From positions 1-29,106 of the IMG/VR virus record IMGVR_UViG_3300047173_000129: a DNA stretch of 29,106 bases; one strand, written 5' to 3'. Positions 7,301-14,730 of the stretch are shown here, one piece after another. The notes below the pieces were generated by a model. That model saw only the letters and a program-made list of their open reading frames with translations. It searched no databases and was not told where the DNA came from. This DNA is from a virus. A program made the position numbers and the translations under genes. Each line of letters begins with the position of its first letter. Position 1 is the stretch's first letter.

Positions 7301-10004
7301 AGCCGATATAGGCGCCAGGCAGCACATTGACGGGCGTGACAATTCCGCCAGAGCCCGTGCTGGTGCCGATGGTGCCCGTCGCGCCCTCAAATTTATAGCC
7401 GCCGCCGCCGTTGGTCACGTTGCCCGAAACGATGGCGCCGCGGGAAAACGGGTTATTGTGCTGCGGCGGCCCCAGCGAATAATCCGGCGTCACGCCGGTA
7501 TCGACAAAGCTGGTCGTGCTGGTTTGCCCGATGCGCCCGGCAATATAGGTCGGAGGATAGGTCGGCGCCGTGCTTTGGATGGCGCGCGGCGACTCCGCGT
7601 AGATGTTGTAATAGGTGGCGCCTTTGACCGCGGGCCAAGACAGCGCATTGTTTGGCGTTCGGCCGCTGCCGTTGGGCGTGCCCAAAGCCTCATTGCCCTG
7701 CACGGTATAAACGAAACCGCTCTCCTCGCCGGTCGCGCCGTTCACCGCCGTCACATAGTACCAGATGATGTAAACTTGAGAGCCGCCATCCGAGCCGATG
7801 GGCGTCACCGTCAACGAGGTGGGTGCGGCCAGCGCCGCGCCAATCGCCGGCTGCGCAATCGTCCAACTGCTATCCGTCACCCGCGCGAGATCATAAGGCG
7901 GATATTCCGTCAGGGTTTCTTGGTTCCAGCAACAAAAACTCATGACATCGGCGGATTGCGTGAACTTTAGGTAGGGTAAATCCACAGCCGCCCAGGGCGT
8001 GGTCAGGGTGAAAATCCGCGCCGCCACGCCGCCCGAGGTGTAGGTGCTATAACCCGTGGAGTTGATGTTGTTGCCAAAGACATCTTGCAGCGCGAAGCCG
8101 GAGGAGGACGCGCTGGTCACCACCGCGACACGGCCATTGAGTTGCGTCATGCCGCCGATGCCCGAGAGATAAACCCAATCGCCATTGCTGAACGCCGCCG
8201 TGGCGCCGGACGTGAAATCAAACGTCGCACCGAGCCCCGTGCCCGTGCTGCTGGCTTGCGCCACCGGATTGCTGGGAAAGGCCGAATAACTGCCCGGGCT
8301 CGCCACCGTGCAGGCATTCGGCCCGAACAGCCCGAAATAGAAGCTGGCCCCCGTGCCCGAGCCGGAGGTCGAAGCCTGGGTGAACACACCGCTGGGCGCG
8401 TTGGCCGTGAACACCCCGGCCGAGGTCACATTGACCGTGGCCACACCCATGGTCAGCCCCAACTCCGCACCCGTCAGGCCGCCGCCCGTCACCGGCTCCG
8501 CCGCGGGCGTGGTGGGGTTGACCGTGTAACTCCCCGCCACCGTCAGGCTGTTGACAGCCGTGATCGTGGCGAGGTTGCTCACCGTGAACGTCACCCCCGC
8601 GCCGGAGCCAGAGGTGGCCGCTTGCGCCACAGGATTGCTTGGGAACGCCGTGTAGCTGCCGCTGGAGGCGAAGGTCACAACGTCCGGGCCAAACAGCCCG
8701 GTAAAGGTCGCACCCGTGCCAGAGCCGCTTGTGGCGTTCTGGGTGAAGGTGCCGGCGGTGGGGTTGGCCGAGAAAGCCCCGCCCGCCGTGAAGGTGAACG
8801 TGTTCACCCCCATGGTCAGGCTCAGCGTGGCCCCGGACAAGCCGCCGCCGGTCACGGGCTCCGCCGACAAGGTGGTGGGGTTGACCGTGTAGCTGCCCGC
8901 CACCGTGAGCGCCGTGATCGCGGTCAGCACCCCGCCGGAGGAGATCGTCCCGGTCGCCTGAAATTTCGTCCCCGTCCCGGTCGTGCCGGTGAGCGTGACC
9001 GCCCCCGGCGTGCCCCCCGTGCCGCCAGAAGCGATGGTGGGCACGCTGGAGACCTTCGTGGTGGAGATCGTCACCACGGGTGCCGCGGTCGTGCTGCCCC
9101 CGCCCAGCGTGATCGTATTGCCCGGCGCGTACCCCGTGCCCGCCGTCAGGCCGGTCAGGCTCAGCAATTCCGTGCTGGTGACGCTCAGCACCGCCGGGCT
9201 GGTGAAGGTGCCCCCAGCCAGCGTCACCGTGTCGCCTGGCGCATAGCTCGCCGTCACGCCGCCATTGTTCGGGCTGGCCGACTGGCTGCCGGTGATCGTC
9301 ACACTCGCCTGAAATTTCGTCCCCGTCCCCGTGGTGCCCGTCACCGTGGCCGTGCCAGGCGTGCCCCCCGTCCCGCCGGCAACAATGGTAGGCAGCGCCA
9401 CAACCTCCGTGGTCGCCACCGTCGCCACCGCTTGGCTGGTCTGCGTGCCGCCGGAGAGGTTGATCGTATCGCCGGGCGCGTAGCCGGTGCCGTTGGCGTT
9501 CACCTGCACCGAAAGCAGTTTGGTATTCGTCACCTGCACCATGGCCGGCATCGAATAGGTGCCGCCCGCCATCGTGGCCACCTCGCCAGGCGCGTAAGAT
9601 TGCGCCACCGCGCTATCAACCGGCGTCACCGTCTCCGCCCCGGTGGCCGTCGCACTCACCACCGCCGGATTGGCCTTGGTAATGCCCGTGATGCCCACGG
9701 ACACGTCCGTCACATAAGCCCCATCGGAAATGACGCGCATATACTCGTTACCGAATTCCAACATCAAACCTTGATTGATGTTGAACTGGAATGAAATCAG
9801 CCGCGGCGGATAAGACTGCCCGGTCTGCTTGGAGTACCCGACAAACGCCGTGCCCGCCCGGCTGTTCGCGCCGCCCCTGTAGTTGACATACATATTGCGC
9901 ATCGTGGACGCGCAGGACGCATATTTTTCAGTCTCCGTGCGGCCCCAAAGCTGGGGCGACAACTCCCCGCCCAAAAAGCTGTTTTTGATGTAGGGAACTG
10001 CCAT
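4356..10004 (-). CDS. giant T7 gp12-like tail nozzle protein (tail tubular protein B) with internal repeats
   Basis: 1882 residues, over twice the 794 of T7 gp12. Residues 1 to 100 carry the family start: FLGGELSPQLWGR, a Y-x-x-C-x-x-x-R-N pattern, a GGANSRAGTAF segment, then FQFNINQGLMLEFG and YMRVISDGAYV. Residues about 135 to 600 are an insertion of Gly/Thr/Val-rich beta repeats in two families. A fibronectin-like segment lies around 725 to 770. The conserved beta-propeller-like core resumes near 940 (VGYFQQRRFYAS) and runs through GLIALTGRQAWQLTG to VERTING and MIERMDNRFW near 1190. The last roughly 300 residues look Ig-like and jelly-roll-like (PPSVGF, W-T-N-T-T) and may be surface adhesins. 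It follows adaptor genes and precedes the gp13-like gene, as in T7. In the virion it should form the tail tube and nozzle, with inserts facing outward. The ribosome site is weak. Confidence 0.85.
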   Translation of the reverse strand: MAVPYIKNSFLGGELSPQLWGRTETEKYASCASTMRNMYVNYRGGANSRAGTAFVGYSKQTGQSYPPRLISFQFNINQGLMLEFGNEYMRVISDGAYVTDVSVGITGITKANPAVVSATATGAETVTPVDSAVAQSYAPGEVATMAGGTYSMPAMVQVTNTKLLSVQVNANGTGYAPGDTINLSGGTQTSQAVATVATTEVVALPTIVAGGTGGTPGTATVTGTTGTGTKFQASVTITGSQSASPNNGGVTASYAPGDTVTLAGGTFTSPAVLSVTSTELLSLTGLTAGTGYAPGNTITLGGGSTTAAPVVTISTTKVSSVPTIASGGTGGTPGAVTLTGTTGTGTKFQATGTISSGGVLTAITALTVAGSYTVNPTTLSAEPVTGGGLSGATLSLTMGVNTFTFTAGGAFSANPTAGTFTQNATSGSGTGATFTGLFGPDVVTFASSGSYTAFPSNPVAQAATSGSGAGVTFTVSNLATITAVNSLTVAGSYTVNPTTPAAEPVTGGGLTGAELGLTMGVATVNVTSAGVFTANAPSGVFTQASTSGSGTGASFYFGLFGPNACTVASPGSYSAFPSNPVAQASSTGTGLGATFDFTSGATAAFSNGDWVYLSGIGGMTQLNGRVAVVTSASSSGFALQDVFGNNINSTGYSTYTSGGVAARIFTLTTPWAAVDLPYLKFTQSADVMSFCCWNQETLTEYPPYDLARVTDSSWTIAQPAIGAALAAPTSLTVTPIGSDGGSQVYIIWYYVTAVNGATGEESGFVYTVQGNEALGTPNGSGRTPNNALSWPAVKGATYYNIYAESPRAIQSTAPTYPPTYIAGRIGQTSTTSFVDTGVTPDYSLGPPQHNNPFSRGAIVSGNVTNGGGGYKFEGATGTIGTSTGSGGIVTPVNVLPGAYIGSIYIYNAGSNYTQGDTLTINANGSGGSGATATLTIGPESGTYPGVVGYFQQRRFYASTQNNPDTYWASQTGLYLNFDTHFPTVNNDALTGSPWAIAVDGIQWLIAMPGGLIALTGRQAWQLTGPGGSSQNPQPITPSGQEAQPQMFNGISATVFPIRIDDEVIFVQSKGSIYRMFKYQYFYNIYTGNDITEFSTQLFIGHQIVQHAYAEEPYKVIWSVRDDGILLSMTYFSVQQITSWARHDTNGNFVGVATITELPVDAPYLAVERTINGQTSYMIERMDNRFWPVAEDVWAVDAGVQMPLTYPAATLNVSSPTGTGSLTGVTNLVGGSGYASDTAVLIVDNNGLGPGAGATASVSISGGVITAVNFTAAGSGYIYPQISFVDPTNSGSGASCEAILNNSATITASAAVFTANSVGDIIRTGGGIAVVTAYTSSTQVTGNILVPITTLYQNSGTPSGYPAVQPQTAGNWSMTTPTQTVTGLWHLIGVPVTGLADGNVIPPQVVSAQGTITLPAPATLITVGLGFTAQLQTAYFDAGPQGASQGRRKRVSAVTARIELSEGILVGTNQPDGSTLSPPQIAPFWQGLTSLPNPRVPPYNYTVSPLFTGDVRIPVPGNYDTRGQVAFQQSNPLPMNVNAVVTEIMDGDLEAGSRGGQPAGGGNTLSGDTGFYFALTNYPPSVGFTSPPTTGDLNVPINFTGVVYPAGQPVQIAFGASGSIPPEGGWTNTTVTQGTWSGSLTPTSSGNIYVWARQTNNVSVLAVVGPVNILQPGAPVIVQHVSLADFNTTQTLTLPNPVGIGNTLFLVTMVAANTPLSISGFTFIQGSSTQTATYYQNITSSAQNSATIPAFGSSGSSNWCASLYEISGVTSFGPYEQTGSAAGNVASINAFGATNAAPSLYYGVVTSLGVTVGVPTQNWSAALPAGAVILSCLYANADFEGTSICAGEWYLPNGNGTQNMSITSEQTLALHGPFGLQVVGTVV
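8220..8924 (-). repeat. repeat family B in the nozzle gene, two copies of about 113 codons
   Basis: Residues 361 to 473 (8586..8924) and 482 to 595 (8220..8561) are two copies offset by 121 residues. Each has LTVAGSYTVNPTT, EPVTGGGL, a LTMGV strand, a TSGSGTGA segment, a GLFGP turn and AFPSNPVAQA in the same order. The family differs in sequence from the A repeats that come immediately before it in the protein, so the insertion is a composite of two duplicated modules. Confidence 0.85.
8955..9599 (-). repeat. repeat family A in the nozzle gene, two copies of about 98 codons
   Basis: Protein residues 136 to 233 (9306..9599) and 253 to 350 (8955..9248) are two copies offset by exactly 117 residues. 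Both end in a GTTGTGTKFQA block preceded by GGTGGTPG. Each copy itself contains two half-repeats of about 38 residues starting YAPG followed by a strand and a GG-T or GGGS turn, so the pattern occurs four times. The DNA is also similar: the segment encoding KFQA is nearly identical at 8957 and 9308. This points to fairly recent duplication in a beta-structured stalk. Confidence 0.85.
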
Positions 10005-10007
10005 AAT

Positions 10008-10907
10008 TCAATATGCGGAGCCATCCGCAAATGAGCAGGCGTCCCAGCCGCCGCCGTACCCGCCGCCATAGCCGCCCCAGCCGAGACCACCATCGAACGC
10101 GCCGCCATAGCCGCCCCAGCCGCCGCCATTGTAGCGCGCGTTCATCCAGTCAACCGGAATGTCGGACGAGGTGAACGCCTCGTTGCCATCCATCTGGCGG
10201 GCAAATTCGAGCTTCTGCTTGGCGATTTGTATTTGCTCATCGCGCAGCACGCGCCCGAGCGCCTTGTCCTTCGTGAGCGGCAGCGCGACCTGGCTGGCCA
10301 GATAAGCCACCAGCGCCTCGCGGAAAAGCGGGTCCCAAAGCGATGGGTAGAGCATCAGCGCCGTGTAGGTGCATTGCGCGTTCTTCACGTTGGTCAGAAT
10401 GACCGTGCGGCTCTGCGGGCTCAGCCCTTGCGTCTCCCACGTAATCGTCCCGGACGGCGGCGGATAGTTGCCATCGGTGGCGATGACAAACCGGGCCGGA
10501 ATGATGCGCTGACCAAACCAGGGCGCACCCAGCCCGTTCTCAATCGGCACATTCGACGGGATGGCATAGTTGCCCTGCGGCGTGCCGGCGCCGGGCCATT
10601 GATGATTCCAAGGGATGAACCGCACCCTCATGCAGTCCGGGGGATAAGCATACTCATAGACATAGTTGGACGGCACCAGCACGCCCACATCCGGCGTCTG
10701 CCCGGTCGCATCGGCGAGAAGCTGGAGCGGCGCCGTCTTGCGCGCAAAATCCCAATTCGCGCCGCGGAGTAGCTGCTGCAAACATTGCAGATAGGCGCGC
10801 AGCAAAACCTGCGCCTCGCGCGAGCCTTCCTCCAGATCGCCAATGACATATTCGCTGCCAATGGCATCAAGCGCCTGCGCCGCCACATCGGTGGGAAGGT
10901 TGGCCAT
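10008..10907 (-). CDS. T7 gp11-like tail adaptor (tail tubular protein A), copy 1
   Basis: 299 residues. The N-terminal half has the adaptor pattern: ALDAIGS, an EEGSREA segment, a helix ending LLRGANWDFARK and then YEYAYPPDCMRVR near residue 90. The C-terminal half has LYPSLWDPLFREALVAYLA followed by a long helix. Residues about 260 to 290 form a Gly/Trp/Tyr-rich tail (WGGYGG repeated). T7 gp11 forms a ring between portal and nozzle. This copy is adjacent to the nozzle gene and is the longest and most canonical of three neighbouring paralogs, so it is the best candidate for the real adaptor. A GGGGG stretch precedes ATG 10907, one base after the previous stop. Confidence 0.85.
   Translation of the reverse strand: MANLPTDVAAQALDAIGSEYVIGDLEEGSREAQVLLRAYLQCLQQLLRGANWDFARKTAPLQLLADATGQTPDVGVLVPSNYVYEYAYPPDCMRVRFIPWNHQWPGAGTPQGNYAIPSNVPIENGLGAPWFGQRIIPARFVIATDGNYPPPSGTITWETQGLSPQSRTVILTNVKNAQCTYTALMLYPSLWDPLFREALVAYLASQVALPLTKDKALGRVLRDEQIQIAKQKLEFARQMDGNEAFTSSDIPVDWMNARYNGGGWGGYGGAFDGGLGWGGYGGGYGGGWDACSFADGSAY
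10062..10122 (-). repeat. 13-codon direct repeat in the Gly-rich adaptor tail
   Basis: A 22-bp direct repeat occurs at 10062 to 10083 and at 10101 to 10122, exactly 39 bp apart. It encodes the WGGYGG units of the adaptor tail with a 13-residue period. Being in frame, it can expand or shrink without breaking the gene. Confidence 0.8.
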
Positions 10908-10908
10908 G

Positions 10909-11526
10909 CTACCCCCGGATGTCCTCTGCCATCAGCGTTTCGACTTGCTCATCCTGGCCTTCCATTTGCGCCGAGTTGGGCAGGTCCAGAACAATCGCCA
11001 GCCGCCGCCCCAGCGCGGATGCCAGGGCCTCGGTATAGTCCGGCTCCCAATCGGCCGGGTCCGTGACCTGTCCGGTGTAAACCAGGATGCCCGGATAAAC
11101 GTTGCACAACACGACCTTACTCGGCTCCGTCAAAGACGGATCGTTGTCAACCGAGAACAAATAAGGCTGCGGCGCAAAATTCGGCACGAACATCGGCACG
11201 TTTTTGACGGAGCGCACTTTCAAACAGTCCGTTGGATACACGCACTCCGCCAGCCAAGGCGGCGGCGGATAGGCCGATGACCATGTGTTCGGCGGCACGT
11301 ACCCGCCAACCGGGGCCTGTTTTATCAGCGTGAGCGCGACATTGCGCTCCGCAAATCCCCAGTCAAAAGCACGCAACATCGCATCACGGGTTTGTGCGTA
11401 CACATCAAGCGCCTTTTTCGCCGCCATCGATCCTTCCCATATCGAACCGATGCGCGTCTTATAGCCGATGCGGACAAGGGCCAGATTGATGACATCTTCC
11501 GGTGACGTAACGGACGAACTGGCCAT
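10909..11526 (-). CDS. T7 gp11-like tail adaptor paralog, copy 2
   Basis: 205 residues with the same order of motifs as its neighbours: INLALVRIG, an IWEGSMAAKKAL segment, LRAFDWGFAER, a VYPTDCLKVR strand corresponding to YPPDCMRVR in copy 1, and ADWEPDYTEALASALG corresponding to LWDPLFREALVAYLA. It lacks the Gly-rich tail. The start ATG overlaps the previous stop (TGATG). The family assignment rests on these shared motifs and on position. It could be a second ring subunit, a head-completion protein, or a divergent duplicate. Confidence 0.75.
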   Translation of the reverse strand: MASSSVTSPEDVINLALVRIGYKTRIGSIWEGSMAAKKALDVYAQTRDAMLRAFDWGFAERNVALTLIKQAPVGGYVPPNTWSSAYPPPPWLAECVYPTDCLKVRSVKNVPMFVPNFAPQPYLFSVDNDPSLTEPSKVVLCNVYPGILVYTGQVTDPADWEPDYTEALASALGRRLAIVLDLPNSAQMEGQDEQVETLMAEDIRG

Positions 11527-12101
11527 CAGACATCACCCCGCCCTTGCGCCACCTGGTCGAACTGCGCCCCGCTCTCCGTCAAACTTTGCGCGGTATCCGT
11601 GCGCCCGGCAATCGCCATGGCCAGTTTCGCCGCGAGTAGCCGCACGACCGTTTCGGTGAATAGCGGGTCCCATGTGCTTTCAGCCGGGTTGTTGTCATAG
11701 ATCACTTTTGCGCCCGCGATGTTGGCGAACACGCATTTGACCTGACTCCCCGACACCACATCGTTGCCCACGCTCCAATTCACCGGCAGCGGGTCATACG
11801 GGTCCGTGAGCGAGGCGGGCGCGACCTGCCACACCTGCACTCCATCGCTGGGAAAATAATATTCGTAACTCCACGGAAACGGCGCGGTGTTGCCGGTGAG
11901 CGTGAGCGATGCCGTCTTGCGGCTCTGGTCCCATTGAAATTGCCGCATCACGGCGGCCACCGTTGGCGCGTAGATTTGCGCGAGCGCCACACCCGCCGGC
12001 GAGGTGTCGAAATTCGGCGCCACGCCCGTCACCAGCGGCGTGTTATCGCCGATAAGCTGGATCGCCTCGTTGGCGACTTGCGTGCTGGTGAGCGAGGTCA
12101 T
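11526..12101 (-). CDS. T7 gp11-like tail adaptor paralog, copy 3
   Basis: 191 residues, again with the adaptor layout: ANEAIQLIGD, a helix ending VMRQFQWDQSRKTASL, a YEYYFPSDGVQVW strand where the others have YPPDC, and STWDPLFTETVVRLLAAKLA near residue 150. It is shorter in the middle and has lost the Cys of the YP-x-DC motif. It overlaps the fibre-like gene (TAATG) and the next adaptor gene (TGATG), so all three copies are translated together. Function is inferred as a head-tail connector component. Confidence 0.75.
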   Translation of the reverse strand: MTSLTSTQVANEAIQLIGDNTPLVTGVAPNFDTSPAGVALAQIYAPTVAAVMRQFQWDQSRKTASLTLTGNTAPFPWSYEYYFPSDGVQVWQVAPASLTDPYDPLPVNWSVGNDVVSGSQVKCVFANIAGAKVIYDNNPAESTWDPLFTETVVRLLAAKLAMAIAGRTDTAQSLTESGAQFDQVAQGRGDV

Positions 12102-13090
12102 TAATACCGCTCAACCCAGTTATTGATCGAATACGTGCCGCCCGACTGCACCAAATTATAGGTGTCGCCCGGCGATACCCAAAACGAAATTTCCTGATTG
12201 ATTTGCTGATTGCCCCCGCAAATCGTTCCGATTTGCACGCCGTTGACGGTGGGGTTGATGGTAAACCCCGCGCCGCCATTATTCACCGAAATCATAACGA
12301 ACATCTGCTTGCCGGTCGAGTTGGTATAGGTCGTGTTATATGCGCGGCTTGAAGTGACATCATGATAGGTTGGCGCGGTTGAGCCCAAGGTAAGCACGGC
12401 ACCGGCCCCGGAAAACGTAGTGTCCAGCCCCGGCGCCAAGGTCGGATACAGCGTCCCCGCATATTCCACGCCGATGGTGCCCGCCCCGCCCACCGCCGCA
12501 ATCGTCAGGGTGGCGCCGCTGCCCGTCAACGAAATATCCGTCCCGGCCGCCAAAGTGGGGTAGAGCGTGCCCCCGACTTCCACGCCGATGGTGCCAGAAC
12601 CGCCCGCAGGCCCGGTGAGGGTGTTGCCGCTCAAAGTCAGGTTCGACCCCACCGTAATGTTCCCGGTGGCCGTGGTGGCGCCCTGGATCAATTCCAGGAC
12701 CCCCTCATTGTTGATCGTGAAATCCGGCGAGGTCCCCGAAAAACTGATCCCCTGCCCGGACGCAAAGGTTTGCCCGCCGCCGCCGCCGGCCGAGCCCGAG
12801 AGCGTGCCCCCGGCATTGAGCGTCAGGTTCGCGCCGATGTCGATTGTCCCCGCCGCGGCGATGGTGCCTTGGGCAAGCTCCACCACGCCCGCATTGGCAA
12901 TCGTCAAAACCGGCGCCGTGCCGGTGATCGTGATGCCAACGCCCGGAATGTACGCCGTGCTGTTGGGCGGGTAGTAGCTGGCCACCCCATTGGCGATGAC
13001 CCAAACGCCCTGCCCACCAGGCGCGTTCACATTGCCCGCCACCCCAACCAGCGTGCCGTTATTGAAAAAATTCAGCGGATCATATGCCAT
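12101..13090 (-). CDS. short tail fibre or spike-like virion protein
   Basis: 329 residues, mostly low-complexity beta segments rich in Gly, Thr and Ala. These include repeats such as TIGVE-x-GGTLYPTLA-x-G (twice, near residues 165 and 205), GVVELAQG and GVLELIQG, and NLTLNAGG and NLTLSGN. The last about 90 residues form a distinct domain with TSSRAYNTTYTNSTGK, a FVMISVNN strand, a VPG-like WVSPGDTY turn and a final NNWVERY. This resembles the small beta-sandwich tip found at the C-terminus of many phage fibres. The N-terminus has no known anchor motif. A GGAG site lies before ATG 13090, which overlaps the previous stop (TGATG). It is likely a fibre or receptor-binding component. Confidence 0.65.
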   Translation of the reverse strand: MAYDPLNFFNNGTLVGVAGNVNAPGGQGVWVIANGVASYYPPNSTAYIPGVGITITGTAPVLTIANAGVVELAQGTIAAAGTIDIGANLTLNAGGTLSGSAGGGGGQTFASGQGISFSGTSPDFTINNEGVLELIQGATTATGNITVGSNLTLSGNTLTGPAGGSGTIGVEVGGTLYPTLAAGTDISLTGSGATLTIAAVGGAGTIGVEYAGTLYPTLAPGLDTTFSGAGAVLTLGSTAPTYHDVTSSRAYNTTYTNSTGKQMFVMISVNNGGAGFTINPTVNGVQIGTICGGNQQINQEISFWVSPGDTYNLVQSGGTYSINNWVERY

Positions 13091-13968
13091 CAGAAGACGC
13101 TCCAGTTGGTTCCGTTGAAAATCAGCATCGTGTTCTGGTAGGCGATGTTGAGGACGTAGCTGGACGCGCCATCGATCAGCTTGCCGTCCGGCGTGTTGAT
13201 CGTGATGTTGTAGATGTTGGCGTTGCCGCCGGCGTCCTTGACGTAGATGACCGGGCAGGTCCCGGCCGTGGCGGACGGACAGGTCGAATAATTGATCGCC
13301 GCCGGCAGCGTCACCGTGAGCGCCACGGAGTCGTTGCGCACCACGGCCACGCTCAGCACCGCCGGCACCGTGTAGGTGGAACCCGAGGTGACATTGACCA
13401 GCGCCTCGCCGACGCCCTGATAAGTCACGATGTTGGTGCCCGAGATCGAACCACCCGTGATCGCCACCGCGTTCGCGTTCTGGCTGGCCATGGTGCCGCA
13501 GGTCGAACAGGCCGAGGTTGGCGGGAAGGGATAATAGGTGCCGTTGACCTCAATTTGCAGCGAAAGCGGCGCCGCGGCGCCATAGGCGTTATAGGCAATC
13601 AGCCCGCCGCCCTGGCTGTTCGGCCCAAAGCAAAGCGCGTGATACCCGCCGGCCGAGGTGGTGGGGCCGTCATCATCGCAAAAATTCGTGCCATAGGGGC
13701 CGGTGCCCGCATTGGCGTAGGGCGGCGTGCTGGTGCCGCTGGGGGCGCGCTGCTGGAGGTATATTTCGGAGAGGCCCAGCCCCACCGCACCGCCCGCCGC
13801 CGGGCCGCTATCCTGCACCGTTGGCTGATAGGAGCCCATGCCAACATACATCGGCGCGTGGCCGGGCGTCATGCCGCCGGCTTGCAGGAGGGTCGATTGC
13901 GCGCGTGCCAGCCCGGGGACCACCGCCAGCGCGATCAAAGAGAGCAGAACGCGAAGCCAGACGGTCAT
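13090..13968 (-). CDS. virion-cluster protein with Sec signal peptide, 292 aa
   Basis: The N-terminus is a classic Sec signal: an Arg near the start, a hydrophobic core LLSLIALAVV and a signal peptidase I site ARA before QS at residues 24 and 25. The mature part has a Gly/Pro-rich domain (TPGHAPMYVGMGSYQP, DSGPAAGG, GPYGTNFCDDD, a Cys pair CSTCG near 158) and a C-terminal beta domain with a LPAAI strand, KDAGGNANIYNITI and a final NGTNWSVF resembling tail-fibre ends. I believe similar proteins recur in alphaproteobacterial phages and prophages, without known function. ATG 13968 has a GGAG site 7 nt upstream. It could be a fibre exported to the periplasm or a surface-acting protein. Confidence 0.7.
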   Translation of the reverse strand: MTVWLRVLLSLIALAVVPGLARAQSTLLQAGGMTPGHAPMYVGMGSYQPTVQDSGPAAGGAVGLGLSEIYLQQRAPSGTSTPPYANAGTGPYGTNFCDDDGPTTSAGGYHALCFGPNSQGGGLIAYNAYGAAAPLSLQIEVNGTYYPFPPTSACSTCGTMASQNANAVAITGGSISGTNIVTYQGVGEALVNVTSGSTYTVPAVLSVAVVRNDSVALTVTLPAAINYSTCPSATAGTCPVIYVKDAGGNANIYNITINTPDGKLIDGASSYVLNIAYQNTMLIFNGTNWSVF

Positions 13969-13982
13969 GGGGGCACTCCGGG

Positions 13983-14294
13983 TTAATCGTACTCTTTATT
14001 TTCCTCGTCCTCTGACTCAATGGCGAGGTCGGTGATCTGCATTTCCACGCGGCAGGACGAGCCTGACGCTCCGTCATTTGCGCTAACAGAAGTGATGCGC
14101 GCAAGGGCGTGCAGATGACAAATACCCCCGACAAACGCCTCCGCCGGGTCAAGCCCCAGCTTTTCAAACTCGCGGTGCGTCAGGCAAATCTGGAGCCCAT
14201 AGGGATAATCCGGCTTGTCGGGTAGCGGGAACGGCCCGGCCGCGTCCAACTTGTCCTCGTCGTCCAATTCCATCGATTGCATGATGGCGGCCAC
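13983..14294 (-). CDS. small conserved phage head protein, 103 aa
   Basis: A compact soluble protein with an acidic start, then DYPYGLQICLTHREFEKLGLD, a V-G-G turn, a strand HLHALARITSVSA and a final CRVEMQITDLAIESEDEEN. The order 'YPYGL strand, EKLGL helix, VG turn, A-x-A-x-V-T-S-V-S strand, VEMQI-x-x-L strand' is a pattern I recall from small head-associated proteins of many tailed phages, some labelled capsid staple or decoration proteins. I cannot confirm which. The start shown is GTG 14294; ATG codons at 14282 and 14273 are alternatives. It sits a few bases after the His/Met gene. Confidence 0.6.
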   Translation of the reverse strand: MAAIMQSMELDDEDKLDAAGPFPLPDKPDYPYGLQICLTHREFEKLGLDPAEAFVGGICHLHALARITSVSANDGASGSSCRVEMQITDLAIESEDEENKEYD

Positions 14295-14297
14295 GGC

Positions 14298-14726
14298 CTA
14301 CATCCCCCCGCCCATCGCCCCGTTCGGCGGCGGCCCGCCCGATGTCGCCATGCTCTGCGCCCCGGGCGCTGGCTCCGGCCCGGCCTGGCCGCCATCCTGC
14401 GCCTGTAACTCCTCGTTGTGCTTATCGTTCATCTCCTGAATCTGGCCCTCATGGCGGGCGTGCATCTTGCGCATTTCGTCACGGTGGTTGCCGTGCATGT
14501 CGCGCCGTTCCGTCTCGTGCGCCTTGTTCATGGCCTCGCGCTCATTGGCGTGCTGTTCGACCAGCTTCTCGCGGTCGCGCTTGCCCTCATCGCCGGAGTC
14601 GGCGGTGGTCTCGCGCTTGCCTTCCGCCTTGCGCTCCGTCTTCTCCGCCTTGCCCTTGTCGGAGGACTCGCCTTTGTCCCCCTTGGCGTCCTTCTCCTTC
14701 ATCGACTTGTATTCCATCCGGGCCAT
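14298..14726 (-). CDS. His/Met hendecad coiled-coil protein of unknown function
   Basis: 142 residues. The first 55 are Lys/Glu-rich and probably disordered. Residues 55 to 108 form one long charged helix in which His recurs exactly every 11 residues (59, 70, 81, 92, 103) and Met exactly every 11 (66, 77, 88, 99). A second His series is at 78 and 89, and Glu or Gln lies at each first-series His +3. The tail (110 to 142) is Gly/Pro-rich. Such an 11-residue period gives a nearly straight helical stripe, suited to a coiled coil or to metal binding. ATG 14726 has an AAGGA site 8 nt upstream; Met4 is a less likely start. The position in the head cluster suggests a virion or assembly role, but nothing proves it. 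Confidence 0.6.
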   Translation of the reverse strand: MARMEYKSMKEKDAKGDKGESSDKGKAEKTERKAEGKRETTADSGDEGKRDREKLVEQHANEREAMNKAHETERRDMHGNHRDEMRKMHARHEGQIQEMNDKHNEELQAQDGGQAGPEPAPGAQSMATSGGPPPNGAMGGGM

Positions 14727-14730
14727 CGGC

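Noticed and set aside
8955-9599. CRISPR-like repeats
   Set aside because: The repeats are long, coding, in frame and only two copies each; there are no short spaced repeats.
4395-9794. Long plus-strand open frames opposite the nozzle gene
   Set aside because: They are Arg/His/Gly-rich antisense shadows caused by high GC; the minus frame carries the conserved family motifs.
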